Shown here one piece after another: positions 53,283-63,943 of a stretch of 64,000 bases of DNA. The stretch is from Rhizopus sp. PT2906. Its lineage: Eukaryota; Mucoromycota; Mucoromycetes; Mucorales; Rhizopodaceae. The notes under the pieces were generated by a model. That model saw nothing but the letters and a program-made list of their open reading frames with translations. It searched no databases and was not told where the DNA came from. The stretch is taken from the NCBI GenBank assembly GCA_025529335.1, contig JAMYHX010000189.1, positions 55,030 through 119,029 of the forward strand, given 5' to 3'. How positions within the stretch are numbered: the first letter of the stretch is position 1; every line of letters begins with the position of its first letter. The translations under genes were made by a program, and so were the position numbers.

Positions 53283-53621
53283 TTAGGCACCGCCGACAAG
53301 GATGTTATTGATGGGGATGTGGATGAGCTATAATAACACGTTATATTTCCTTTATTTCTCTTTTATTGTATCATAAACTTACCTTAACCAAGTAACCTAA
53401 AGCACCAAGAGCAGCAAAACCCATAGCAACAGCTTGAGTGATCTTTAAGAATTCTATATACAAGTGTCAAAGATGAGCCAATGAGTATTTTTTTTTCTTC
53501 TTTGGTTACCTTGTTGATCAGGCTTTTTACAACGGTTGATAAATTGAACACCTTCTTTAAAGAATTGCTTGGGTCCGTCGATAGCTTGTTGGGCAGTTTC
53601 TTTAATATCAGATGAGCTCAT
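53283..53621 (-). CDS. SSS1: Protein transport protein Sec61 gamma subunit
   Basis: Tail-anchored gamma subunit that clamps the ER Sec61 translocon. Three exons (53510-53621, 53383-53453, 53283-53327) give 75 residues, the family's usual size. Signatures: the amphipathic helix GPKQFFKEGVQFINRCKKPD, then EFLKITQAVAMGFAALGALG as the single membrane helix, and the highly conserved end LVKLIHIPINNILVGGA. Introns fall at the same phase as expected for the conserved blocks, and the start is the only in-frame ATG (MSSSDIKETA). Confidence 0.97.
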
Positions 53622-54013
53622 TTTATTATTTTGTAGATGAAAGAGGGAAAAAGAAGAAGAAATACAAAAATGTGGATATTATTTTAATTGGCTTTTACGT
53701 TATTACAGCCAATCAAATGGCGTCAAGTAGAAAGAGACATTCAGTCAGGTTACACGTCAGTCCTCTTTGCCTTTTCTATGGTGAATCACCTGCAAAAGGG
53801 CTTTTTTAAATTCAAATACATGTATGTGTCACTGATAGAGAGAGAGAGAGGTGTTTCTATAGTAAGCATACCGCATATAAAGGTTTCTAGCTTTGGAATA
53901 CATATGCATACATTAAGCACACTCTCACTGCATCCAAGAAATACTCCCTTTGTTGCATTAAATAGACTGTTTGTAAAAGGGAATGCTATTATTATTATAT
54001 GATTTATTGCTAT

Positions 54014-54800
54014 TTACACTTCATTATGTGCATCTATGTCCTTCATTGGTATCACATCATAACGATGACTACTACTACTACTGCCACTATGGCCACTTGA
54101 CAATGCCTTTTTAGCTTTACTCATGACAGTCAACAATGAGCCTTTATCTTCTGGCTCCACACTGTCTTCTACATTCGCATCCGAAGTTTTTCTCTTCTTT
54201 TTTCCAATCTCTGCTGAATCATCATTATGATCATCTATCATAATGCTCGTGCTGCCACTTGCTTGCTGCCGTGTGTTGCTGTTGTTACTATGTATCATAA
54301 TCGGTTTCATTTCTCGGTGCATACATGCCCATTCTCCTCCAAGTGTCATGATCAAAATATCCACGACTTGAAGCACCCACCAGGTAAAGCTTATAGGAAA
54401 ATGACGAGATACTTTCCAGACAAAGATCAAGTGGAAAAAATGAAATGTCAAGACGAAATCAAGAATTTGTTTTGCTCGTTGAACAATGAGCACAAGAAGA
54501 GGTATACTAGCACATGCACTCACCATCCAGACAATGAGTACAGTCCAACCGAAGCCTGTGTCTGCTCGAATTTCTGTATCTACAAAGATGAGGTCGAGAG
54601 ATAATTCGGTGCCTGTGAGTACGGTCGCAGCCAAGAGAATGATGCTCAGAATGATGTATATTAGCGATTGTAATGCTGCAATCTACATACATTTATATGA
54701 ACAGATGCTCTTTTTATGTAGTTTATTCTGTTTTGCATCTTACTTGAGATATTATAAGTATGGGATCCCAGCGTGAGGATCTAAATGAAGACACTGCCAT
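54014..54800 (-). CDS. SYS1: SYS1, Golgi membrane protein for Arl3/ARFRP1 targeting
   Basis: Four-span Golgi protein that recruits the acetylated GTPase Arl3 (ARFRP1) and so Arl1 and golgins. Two exons (54744-54800, 54014-54682) give 241 residues. Signatures: SSRWDPILIISQIAALQSLIY at the start, ATVLTGTELSLDLIF, DTGFGWTVLIVWMVSA, QRAKQILDFVLTFHFFHLI, RHFPISFTWWVLQV and TLGGEWACMHREMKPI. The cytosolic tail of about 100 residues is longer than in yeast, basic and Ser-rich, with KKKRK and a serine run. The start codons of SYS1 and the FAAP100-like gene are 261 bases apart and divergent. Confidence 0.93.
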
Positions 54801-55061
54801 GGAACTTCACAAGTGATTTTGAAAAAAGAACAGCGCTCAGCATAAAAGACACCTTTTAATTTCAGATATTTTATTGTTCAACCCTTTACTCGAAAAGGAT
54901 AAGGTGTTTATTTAATCACTTTATCTCCCTGATAACCAAAAAGAGGGAGAAAGAGGACCGTGTAAGTATATCCGGTATCCATTTCTCTTGCCACCAAAAG
55001 TGATTTATTCCAGCTGCGTACTTTTTTTTTCTTTTTTTTTTTTTCTTGTAAAACGGGACTT

Positions 55062-57881
55062 ATGGAATGGATAGAAACCAAGGTTGAGCATTCCTTCAAT
55101 ATTGAATCAAATGACATCAGATCGTGTCATTTGTTAGGCTGCTCTTTTCATAACTATAGCTTTATTATTAATGATCACCAAACAATATTCTCTCCCAACA
55201 TTGAGGTAACATAATGAGCAACATTATAGATTCCATATAAAAACTAAAATTACCTCCCCTTTCCTCTTTTTGTTTGTGTGTGTGTGTGGGAGGAAGAGAG
55301 ATCACAACCAAGTTACCTGATGAGCCTTTATCTCAAGCCATTATTTCATGTGAGCAGACAGAAGCTTGTGTATGTTATCTATTAACAAAACGTGGTGATG
55401 TGTATCTGTGGAATATCTTTCAACAAAGGTGCATAGATAGCCTTTATTTGCATTTCCTTCACTTATTAAAAACGTACTAGACAAGCAGAGAAAAGACCAA
55501 AGCTTGAGACGAATCATTATGAATTACAAAAGGTTAGGACCTTAATCAAAGATGTATGTATAGCTGATACAGTATATTTTTATATATATTAGATTCGTGA
55601 AAGAGTGTATTATATTGCTTCTGCTGATCCTAGTGGCATTTACATGTTTTCTGATCAGCAATGTGAGATATATCAAGGTAAACTACTTCCTGCTGACCTA
55701 GGTGGCGTAAGTTCAAAGGTGACCTGCCATCAATTCTACCAAGACTTGGATCCAGTCATCACTCGGTTCTTTTCGATAAAGTAATACATACACTAGAACG
55801 CATTCGTCCGCTAACAGTTCTTCAAAAGAGACCAAGGTTTTATCTATGGTACTGCATTAGGAGCGGTCTTTTGTCGTAACTCAAGTCAGGCTAATCTTGT
55901 CCAAGATCTGAAGCTGATGGTCTTTGAAAATGAAAAAGTAGAGCACGTAGAAATAGTCCGATCAGAAGAAGTGAGTGGTATACTGGCGATTGGTAACCAA
56001 GGAACCATAATGATGTACTACAAGTTTGTTGATGACAGTACTGTTCATCTTCAACAGTTCAATATCCAAGCTCCAATTTACTCCTTGGACAAGATTCAGG
56101 TAGATCATACGCGTTTTGATGCTGATCTTGAATCGATCATTTCATTCTTTAGGACCTTAATTTTGTTGTGTCTAATGGGATTGGCAAAGTATCCATGATG
56201 TCCTTTAAATTTAATCAAAGGGAGGTTGAGCTGGAACTATTGCCATTCCAAGGTTTAAACCAAGTGTCAGCATTAAGGGTCCTTGATAGGACTACATTAG
56301 AGGCGCTGTGTGACAATGGTGAATATCAAAGAGTCAAATTCAACCCTGAGGCAACTTCAGTTGGAAATAACCCTGAGGCGATCCATGCTCTAATTCAAGA
56401 TGCACTGAAAGAGCTGGCATTAAGTGAAGCAAGTCTAAAAGAGATGGAAAGAGAGGAACAAGTAAGAACGAAGAGCATACTCCTTACATCACATTTATGC
56501 TTTCGTTGGGAAATAGGAACTAAATGATAAGTTGGTCTCTGTCAACCAAACGTTGTATGCTATTCAGAGTATCAACACAAGAAGAAAGAAAGGGTTAGGA
56601 AATTCATTACAAGATACGGGCTTTGAGTTCACTCTATGCCCTATTGTCAAACCAGCCTCGATTGCCAACACATGTTTACAGCCAGTAACTTATTTGCGCG
56701 CTTGCATAAAAACCTCAGGCTTCTTACAATTAGAGCATTGGGAATTATCGCTTGACCTGTTTCCGCTCGAGATATCCACAAAGGATGCTGGTTTGACTCA
56801 ATATGTGCCTGTCGTAGGCTTCGAAACCCACTATGAACAACATATGGAACGATATTCTGTATGGGAGCGTGACATTCCTCTGGACCTCAATCGATGTTCT
56901 TTACCGCTAAAGGCTACTTGTACTCTAATCATGATATCTTCTGAACAAAAGGAACTGAGATTTCCATTAGCTGAAATGATTGTGGATGACATTCACTTTG
57001 CCATACCTTGCACTCCAGATTTAATTGAAAATATAGAAAGACGAGGGCTAGATGAAGTAACAAATAGGCTCAATCAGTCATATCGACTTTTAACATTGCT
57101 GGATAAAACAAACCCATTTGCAAGATTATTGAGAAAACATCCCGATTCTCTCCATCAAGTAGTTAAAGATATACTTTGTCGTGATGTAGTTAACATTTGT
57201 CTTTTATAGAAATTATTGAACTATAAGCAGTCAAGTATTCGGTGTATAATTGATCCATCGATGACGAATGAACAGTATCGGTCTATTTTAGCCAGTTTGC
57301 TTTCTGAAGGACGCAGGATGTAAGAAAGGAAGGAAACAATAAAATGTATATAACTAACATAAACACAAGGGATGAGATAAGTAATATGGTATGTCATGCC
57401 GAACACGCTTATTTTACTTTAGCGTCATTTCCATCAAGCCCAATTATGCTAAAGTTGACAAAGTGTAAGCTTTTGCTATAAAAAGAAGAATAGGTAGTAC
57501 TAACTATGTTTGTAAAGTATCCATAAATGAAATCGATATTGTCATTCAGTGTGCACATACGCCTGCTCTATTCAAAGCAGAGGCTACCCTTCTTTTAAGG
57601 CTATATCGTTACTATTTTTGTAAAGAAAAAGACAAGGAAATGAACGGTAAGGCGAATGATAATAAAAAAGGGTAATTAATAACCTCAAACTAGCTTCATT
57701 CTTCAAGATGATAAAGTTACTTGATAACCAAATAGAGCAACTTCGAGAACTCTATCATAAAGATAAAATGGAAATAGACAACAACGATCAAACATTATTT
57801 GGTCCTATCAAAGAAGCAGTTGACTTGATGTCTAATGTCAACAACCAAGTTCCTATTGGATTTGTTAAGTTTTTATGTTAA
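55062..57881 (+). CDS. Beta-propeller/coiled-coil protein, FAAP100/FANCB-like
   Basis: Modelled as twelve exons (55062-55205, 55301-55428, 55481-55532, 55593-55780, 55829-56099, 56153-56461, 56517-57158, 57210-57319, 57370-57380, 57423-57464, 57518-57646, 57694-57881), 737 residues. The N-terminal about 370 residues are beta-rich with short propeller-like strands (CYLLTKRGDVYLWNIF, GIYMFSDQQCEIYQ, DQGFIYGTALGAVFC, DLNFVVSNGIGKVSMMSF). A coiled coil follows (HALIQDALKELALSEASLKE), then a beta-sandwich-like block (PVTYLRACIKTSGFLQLEHW, LPLKATCTLIMIS) and a C-terminal alpha/beta plus helical part (MIKLLDNQIEQLRELYHKD). Order and spacing match FAAP100 and FANCB of the Fanconi core complex, and also BBS proteins, which share the layout. 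Sequence identity is low, so the assignment is tentative. Confidence 0.5.
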
Positions 57882-57987
57882 TTCATGCTCCGAATGCATG
57901 AATCTCACTCTTACGCATTCAAAAAAAAAACTATATAAACTCTAGCTTTTCTTTTTTTTTTTTTTTTCTTTTTTATATTTCTGAAAT

Positions 57988-58188
57988 ATGCCTGGAAAGT
58001 TCTTTAATTATGTTGTATTCCCAGTAACAACGATTGCACTTGTTGGAACAATCATTCGTAGTCAAGCAAGACCTGCAAAAGCACATAGTCATTATATGAA
58101 AGGAGATCATCAGACGAGACAAGGATGGAAACAGGCAAATGATGGGCTTAGTGTACAAGATGTTGGCAGAAGTGGCGGTGGTGTATAA
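57988..58188 (+). CDS. Small single-span membrane protein (66 residues)
   Basis: Starts MPGKFFNYVVFPVTTIALVG with one N-terminal hydrophobic segment (about residues 8-23), then SQARPAKAHSHYMKGDHQTR and a Gly-rich end (GRSGGGV). A long T-rich tract and TATA-like stretch precede the ATG. Topology (short N-terminus, one span, basic soluble tail) resembles small mitochondrial inner-membrane proteins, but no family is recognised. It follows the FAAP100-like gene by 106 bases. Confidence 0.6.
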   Translation: MPGKFFNYVVFPVTTIALVGTIIRSQARPAKAHSHYMKGDHQTRQGWKQANDGLSVQDVGRSGGGV

Positions 58189-58881
58189 TTCAACCTTTTT
58201 TGTATATACATATTATTTCTATTCCCATAAGTATATATTCATATATAAATAAAAACGCGATCCTTTTCTTGTACCCTATGTCACATTGTTTTCCCCTCAT
58301 GCCTACGGCAATACATGGAGACGCATATAATCAGTCGTTCAACTGGTTAAGAGAGTATCATGAGGGAGTAGGGAGAGAAGGATGAGGGGGTGGGAAATAA
58401 TTATTATGCACTAAAATAAAAAATATTCAATGTTTAATACATTGAGGCAAACAAAGTGTTTGTAGTTAACAAGGGTATTTCACACCGAGGACTTTGAAGG
58501 AACTATTCATTATGCGGAGCTTTAGAGATGACAAAGTCTAAATGAAACACGTCATTTATAGATAAAAGGTGTAAAGAAGGAGGAGGGGGGGGATGATCTT
58601 ATTTATTTGCTTGAACACTAGGGAAATCATACATTTCAATCAAGGGTTCAATCTATGAACCAGATGTGTAGAAATAAGAGTCTTGCCAGAATGGTCTATA
58701 GTCATTCAATGCAGCTATTCAAATACACGCATTTATATCCGTGAGAAACGCTTTATCTTCTTTTTTTTGTTAATTTGAATCTACCTGTTACAATGGAAAC
58801 AATAGGTCTATGCTCTGTTGCATCGCAAAATCTATCTAGTAGTATCCTAGTGCAGGTTAAAGTCAATATACTTGTTATTTT
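58189..58881. other. Convergent intergenic region
   Basis: About 690 bases between the small membrane protein and the PEX16 stop. No supported gene; the frame at 58200-58385 is low complexity. A G-rich patch (58370-58395) and a G-run (58581-58592) occur. Presumably 3' flanks of both genes. Confidence 0.4.
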
Positions 58882-60021
58882 TTACATGTACAAGTACCTT
58901 GTAACTTGCGTGTACATAGGTCCTCTAAGGAAGTAATAAAGCAATAAATAGCTTCTTCTCTTCAATTCTTCTTTTTCTAATCGGTTTGGGGTCTGCATAT
59001 TGACTGCCATCAAAGATATCCAATCGATACAGAGAGATGCTAGCCATGGTTTCCAGGATAGCGACTCTTCATCTTTTTCAGTCCATTCCTCTTCGTCTTC
59101 TTGAACCTCCTTTGGATCAGAACGAGCCGGTATCTTTCTTTGTTCAACCAAAACCATGTACGCTAAAGAGTATGGTCAGACAGCTGAGTATGTTCTTTAA
59201 TCCCTGTGCCGTTACCATAAACCAATGGTCGTACCATCCACAACAGTTCGCCCATGTGGGACCATCCACTTCTACTCTGAGATTTTGTATCACTCTCTCT
59301 GGATAGAGCTGTTCCTGTTCTTGGGTCAAGGTGTGATAGCTCGAGCTTATCATCTTTGTGTTGTAGATCGAGTGTATCTGGATCCACATTCCTTATATAA
59401 TGTGTTGGATGAAGTATCATCTTCCGTTTTGCTCCGTAAAACAAAGCAAGTCGAAGTAGAAATCTGTCAATTACAGAAAGATCAGAAAAAGAAAAAAAGA
59501 TATGATGATGTACATACTTTATTCCTTCTATGCTTGTGATACACTTCCATCGAGACATTCGCGATACTCTTCTGCTCAAAAGCATCTCTGCAACGACTTC
59601 TGTGTAGGAGATGATGCTCAATGTCCAGGAAGCCAGACGACACAGCTTTTTGGTCTGATAGTTTTGGATGAATCGAGCATTGAATGATCCATCCACAATC
59701 TGTGTCTTCAAATGCTTTTCAACTAGAACTTTTGTGTGTACCAGTGAAATGAGATTCAATCCTGTAAGGACTTTTGTTAAAAGGTTAATAGGCGCGTATA
59801 TATCCACATGATCATCAATTACTGGTTTGTGAACAAAGGTCACTATCTTGAAAACGTCCTTTGAGCGTATATCAGTCTCTCCTGTCAATGCATTGTTATG
59901 TATGATATATACCAGGTAATAATAAAGAAAGCGCCCTTAGAGTATCCTCAAATGTGTTGATGTAGGAGGGATAACGGTTCTTTTGTCTACTGGTAAAGTG
60001 TAATAATGAACTTGGTAGCAT
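58882..60021 (-). CDS. PEX16: Peroxisome biogenesis factor PEX16
   Basis: Peroxisomal membrane protein that recruits PEX3 and membrane proteins during peroxisome formation. Four exons (59913-60021, 59518-59881, 59216-59463, 58882-59162) give 333 residues, the usual size. Signatures: FEDTLRALSLLLPG at the start (compare I-E-S-LR-L-YLLPG), LLTKVLTGLNLISLVHTKVL, SWTLSIISYTEVVAEML, KFLLRLALFYGAKRKMIL, MGELLWMVRPLVY and, after an acidic loop (EVQEDEEEWTEKDEESLSWK), WLASLCIDWISL and KEELKRRSYLLLYYFLRGP. The first intron is only 31 bases but is required for frame and restores LLPGETD. The ATG 60019-60021 follows a CT-rich leader. Confidence 0.9.
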
Positions 60022-60178
60022 AAAGAGAAAGGAAAGCCCTATCCCCCTCTTTTTTTCACATACAGTCATTTCGGAGTTAGATATCGTACTTTATGAAAAT
60101 CATGCCGGCCAATAGTATGCACCATCTTCCGTAATAAAATTATAGTTCTCTATCTCTCTTTTTCATCGCTTATTTAAA
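60022..60178. other. Divergent promoter region
   Basis: The 157 bases between the PEX16 start and the transporter relic start. Pyrimidine-rich tracts flank both ATGs (near 60040-60060 on the minus-strand side and 60145-60170 on the plus-strand side). Confidence 0.35.
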
Positions 60179-60318
60179 ATGTCAATTATTGAAATAGAAG
60201 GGAATGTGATAGAAGAGAAAGGACCAAGGAAGATACAATTTCTATCACATCAGAGAAAGAATTAAAGGAACCACCTGATGGAGGAAGAGCTTGGCTTGTT
60301 CTTGTAGGCTGCTTTTGC
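60179..60318 (+). pseudogene. 5' fragment of a monocarboxylate-type MFS transporter
   Basis: An ATG after a CT-rich leader opens MSIIEIEGNVIEEKGPR, but this frame stops at 60265-60267. Shifted by two bases, the sequence continues as SEKELKEPPDGGRAWLVLVG then CFC and a GTAAGT donor. PPDGGR(G/A)W-L is the hallmark just before the first membrane span of fungal MCT-like (DUF/MFS monocarboxylate porter) proteins. No second exon with the expected S-W-G-x-(Y/F)-x-x-Y continuation was found in the next kilobase. Frame break plus truncation indicate a dead gene fragment. Confidence 0.6.
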
Positions 60319-62295
60319 GTAAGTAAAGAAAGGGGGGATTGATTTACATAGTATGGCCATATTCTCACTCTAACAGAATAGTAGCCTCAAAAACTAGTCC
60401 AAGGTTATTACAAGATGTAAGGATGTGAGCGTAAAAAAAAAAAGCGTGAAGAGTATACGTTTAGTTTACTTGGGGAATCAAACGAAATCAAGATAATTGA
60501 CAACAAAGAATTGAATGTAAACTTGCGATATTTGCTATTGTCACGGAAACACTAAAGTGCCCTTGAATATTAAGCATTTGACGAGTCAAAGGATATTAAT
60601 ACGTATTTTAATTTATTTTTTTCAAGAATGAATAATTCATTTCACTCAAGATGTTATCTCAAAAGTCATTGGTAGCGGCAGGAACCTCTTTTTTGTCTTA
60701 ACGACTGGCCTAAAAGATACTTTACTTGCTTATAGACTATTTCCAGGACAGGGGATTGATTATAAGGGTTTATATGTGTATTGAACATCTTTATTGATAT
60801 AAGCACTGTGACAAGCATCGTCTTCAATTCATAACCTGTTCCCACTAATTTGTTTTCAATGCATTTGGCAACTCAACGCCAGCAGCTAGACATTTCTCTC
60901 TTGAAATATACATTACAGAGAATAATCAAAAGCGATGATCAGCTAACAAAGATCCATTTTATAATGCATAGTAATAGATCTTTGCACAAACAACTCTGCA
61001 AGTATATTCTTCCATTCGCTTTGCCCTGAGCTCTTGATGTAGCACTATCCAATCGATAAAACCTCTTTATCTTTTTTTTCGTCTTGATTAGGTTGACTTC
61101 CGAACCTCACGCTCATTCTTATCATCTATTCTGTTTTCTGGTATTTAAAGCATTGTGTTTTGACCCTCCTTGAGGCCCCCTTTTCCGCACTAAACCCATC
61201 AGATTTCTACCCATCGTAGGGTGCTGTAAAAAACAAGGTAAATTGTCACATTTTCTGAAGGTTTCTTTGACCATTGACAGAAAAACGTACGCTATGCTGT
61301 AAGATTATACGAAAAATAGAGACATTGGAGTAAAGATTTACGCGCAGTTATAGTCGGTTATGATTCATCAAAAGCCCGCCTGAAACACTCATTACTAGCC
61401 AAGTAAGTCTTGCCCCTAGACGAAAAAGACCTCAGCTTTCTAAAAAGATAACTAAAAAAAAAAAAGACATTATCTTCGTCTCAATTAGACAAGGTTGGTT
61501 ACCCTTTTCTCATAAATATATTATTTTTGCATCATGTAAAAAGTCAACCCCTTCTTAAGTGGTATTGACATATTTTTGTGAAATGCAATTCAATCCATCA
61601 ATATTTAATTGATCTGTCAAATTTCTGATGATACAAAACTTCAAACTCTATAAGACATGATTCCCTCTCTGCATTGTGATTAAATCCGCAAATCATAGTC
61701 TTTAGAGCGTTCTTGGTCACTTTGGATTTTGTTTTTGACGGCGGACAATAGTATATAAACTAAGCTTTGTTTTTGAGATTGACGGGATAATTTATGATGA
61801 TGATGATGTATATATATATGACATATGACATATTTCTTTTGCTTAATGCTATGAAAAAAGCCCCTTTTTTGGGATTAAGGGTTAAAAAAAAAAAAAGCAA
61901 AAAGGAAAAGGAATGCTAACGGAACTGTTTAAGCCATTCGAGGGGAGCTTTTAACCATGTGGATGGGTAGTGAGGATAGCTGTGGCCAAGAGAGCGCCAG
62001 GTCTGAATGGTACTGAGTGGGGGATAATAGAAGCATATTTAGAAGGATCTGGTATGGTCTCAGACATAGAGAGACGTCGGCGAATCATGGTGCAAAGTTA
62101 AACATAGGATGTCACGGGCGCAGTTTTGCCATCAGGGTAGCCAGTATTTATTCTATACAGCGACTACGTAGGACATAAGAACACTATTTTTTTTATCACC
62201 TAAATTTATCACAGCATATTATTTCTGAGGAGCATTCCAACGCGCGATATTGAGTATAGTAATGAAGAAAAAAAATAGTGTTTATTAAATGATGT
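60319..62295. other. Long intergenic region, no gene seen
   Basis: About 2 kb, AT-rich with homopolymer runs. No frame with a family signal on either strand. Around 61861-61915 a CCCTTTT...GGGATTAAGGGTTAAAAA stretch resembles the segment at 26391-26410 beside repeat copy A, so a further eroded repeat copy is possible. An ATG/GAT repeat lies near 61795-61810. Confidence 0.4.
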
Positions 62296-62517
62296 TTATT
62301 TGGAATAGATCGTGCTTTGATGATAGAGGGTAGTTGAGTCTATAAATTCTGGAAATGATACATATGTTTTCTCAAACTGTGATATTTCTGTATTAACCAT
62401 TCGTTTACTATCATTATCATGACGACTGCTATTATGTTTGCTGTCTATGAGTGGATGTTTGAATGTATTCATAAGGTGATTCAACAGTTCGCGAATTGTA
62501 TGAGATTTGCGCATCAT
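62296..62517 (-). CDS. Small hypothetical protein, 73 residues
   Basis: The frame starts MMRKSHTIRELLNHLMNTFK, is soluble with ordinary composition (EISQFEKTYVSFPEF), and ends HQSTIYSK. A strong pyrimidine tract of about 60 bases stands directly before the ATG on the coding strand (read as a purine run 62529-62591 on the plus strand), as for other genes here. No family recognised; expression is not certain. Confidence 0.45.
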   Translation of the reverse strand: MMRKSHTIRELLNHLMNTFKHPLIDSKHNSSRHDNDSKRMVNTEISQFEKTYVSFPEFIDSTTLYHQSTIYSK

Positions 62518-62702
62518 TCAAACAATAGCAAAGAAAAGAAGAAAGAAAAGAGAAAGAAAAGGGGGAAGAAAAAGAGAGGGAGGGGGCGAGAGACTGTGTA
62601 TACTTGAGCACTTAAAGATTCGTTAATATACATTTCACGTGTGGTCGATCGAAACTCACAAGAGATTAAAACCATATCAACAAAATATTCAGTTTATTAA
62701 AA

Positions 62703-63640
62703 TTAACAGCATCCACCACCTTGTTTGGCTTTCTCATCAGGTGTCTGAGAGACAAGGATGGTTTGTCCAGTGGTAGGCTTGATTGTATTATTGGATGATT
62801 CCAATGCCTTGTTGGATACAATGCGATATATTTCTATAAATATTATTAGTATGTCTGTATACATTTAAACTGAATGCATACCTGTTAGAATCTGTTGAAA
62901 TGATTGATCAACATTAGTTGCATCCAAAGCAGATGTCTCAATAAACGATAATCCATTATCAGCTATATACATATATATACACATATATATATCACATAGT
63001 AAGTAATTGTCAACTAAATCATTTCAACTTACAGGCAAATTGCTTGGCTTCTTCTGTAGGAACAGCTCTCAAATGTCTCAAATCACTCTTATTACCAACA
63101 AGCATAATAACAATATTAGAATCCGCATGATCACGGAGTTCCTTTAACCATCGATCAACACTTTCATAAGTTGAATGCTTTGAAATATCATATACTAATA
63201 AGGCTCCAACCGCACCACGATAGTATCTTTTTTCTTAATTGTTAGCATCTCTCTAATATCATTTATTTTCCCCTTATAATACTTACGCACTAGTAATAGC
63301 ACGGTATCTTTCTTGACCAGCTAATAAAAAAGAAGTTATTCTTACATCATTCTTTTTTCTTTTTTCTTTTTTTTACCTGTATCCCAAATTTGAGCTTTGA
63401 TCACTTTATTATCTACTTGAATACTTCTTGTAGCAAACTCTACACCAATAGTACTTTTGGATTCCAAATTGAACTCATTACGAGTAAAACGACTTAATAG
63501 ATTTGTCTTTCCAACACCTGAGTCACCAATAAGGACAACTGATAGAAAACAGTAAGCATATGACATGTCTCTCGGTCTATTCTAATCTATAAAGTGTACA
63601 CACCTTTAAACAGGTAGTCATATTCTTCATCTCGACTCAT
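62703..63640 (-). CDS. RAB11: Rab11/Ypt31-type small GTPase
   Basis: Regulates exit from late Golgi and recycling endosomes to the plasma membrane, important at the hyphal tip. Six exons (63604-63640, 63377-63538, 63287-63320, 63033-63226, 62882-62962, 62703-62833) give 212 residues. P-loop GDSGVGKTNLL, switch I NLESKSTIGVEFATRSI (the Rab11 effector region), switch II [24 protein letters not shown], ETSA. The hypervariable tail ends QGGGCC, a double geranylgeranylation site. MSRDEEYDYLFKVVLIGDSG is typical of the Rab11/Ypt3 group. Every residue needed for GTP binding is present. Confidence 0.96.
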
Positions 63641-63943
63641 TGTTTATAAAGGGAAAAAAAAAAAAGATAAAGAAAAAAAAAGAGAGAGAGAGAGGGAGGG
63701 AAACCAAGCGCACTCGTGTCACCACTATCTCCAAGTCACATTGACAAGTAAATGTCAAAAAAGTACCTCTTGTTAATGCAAAGCTGTTGTGTAAGTGAAT
63801 AATTTTGGTTTTGATAAATAATTGATCCACTATTTGTATCATCTAACAATTATCCCTTTTGTCTTTTTTTTTTGGTTTCTATGCCAACAGAAAAAAAAGA
63901 AAGAATCTAAAATATGTGTTTATTACGTTTAAACGGATTTTTA

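Noticed and set aside
53101..53283. Possible exon MISLSLLRKLPPKLHDVLSP after a CA repeat
   Set aside because: Looks protein-like, but no second exon could be found for its GTAAGC donor before the SSS1 gene; not enough to call.
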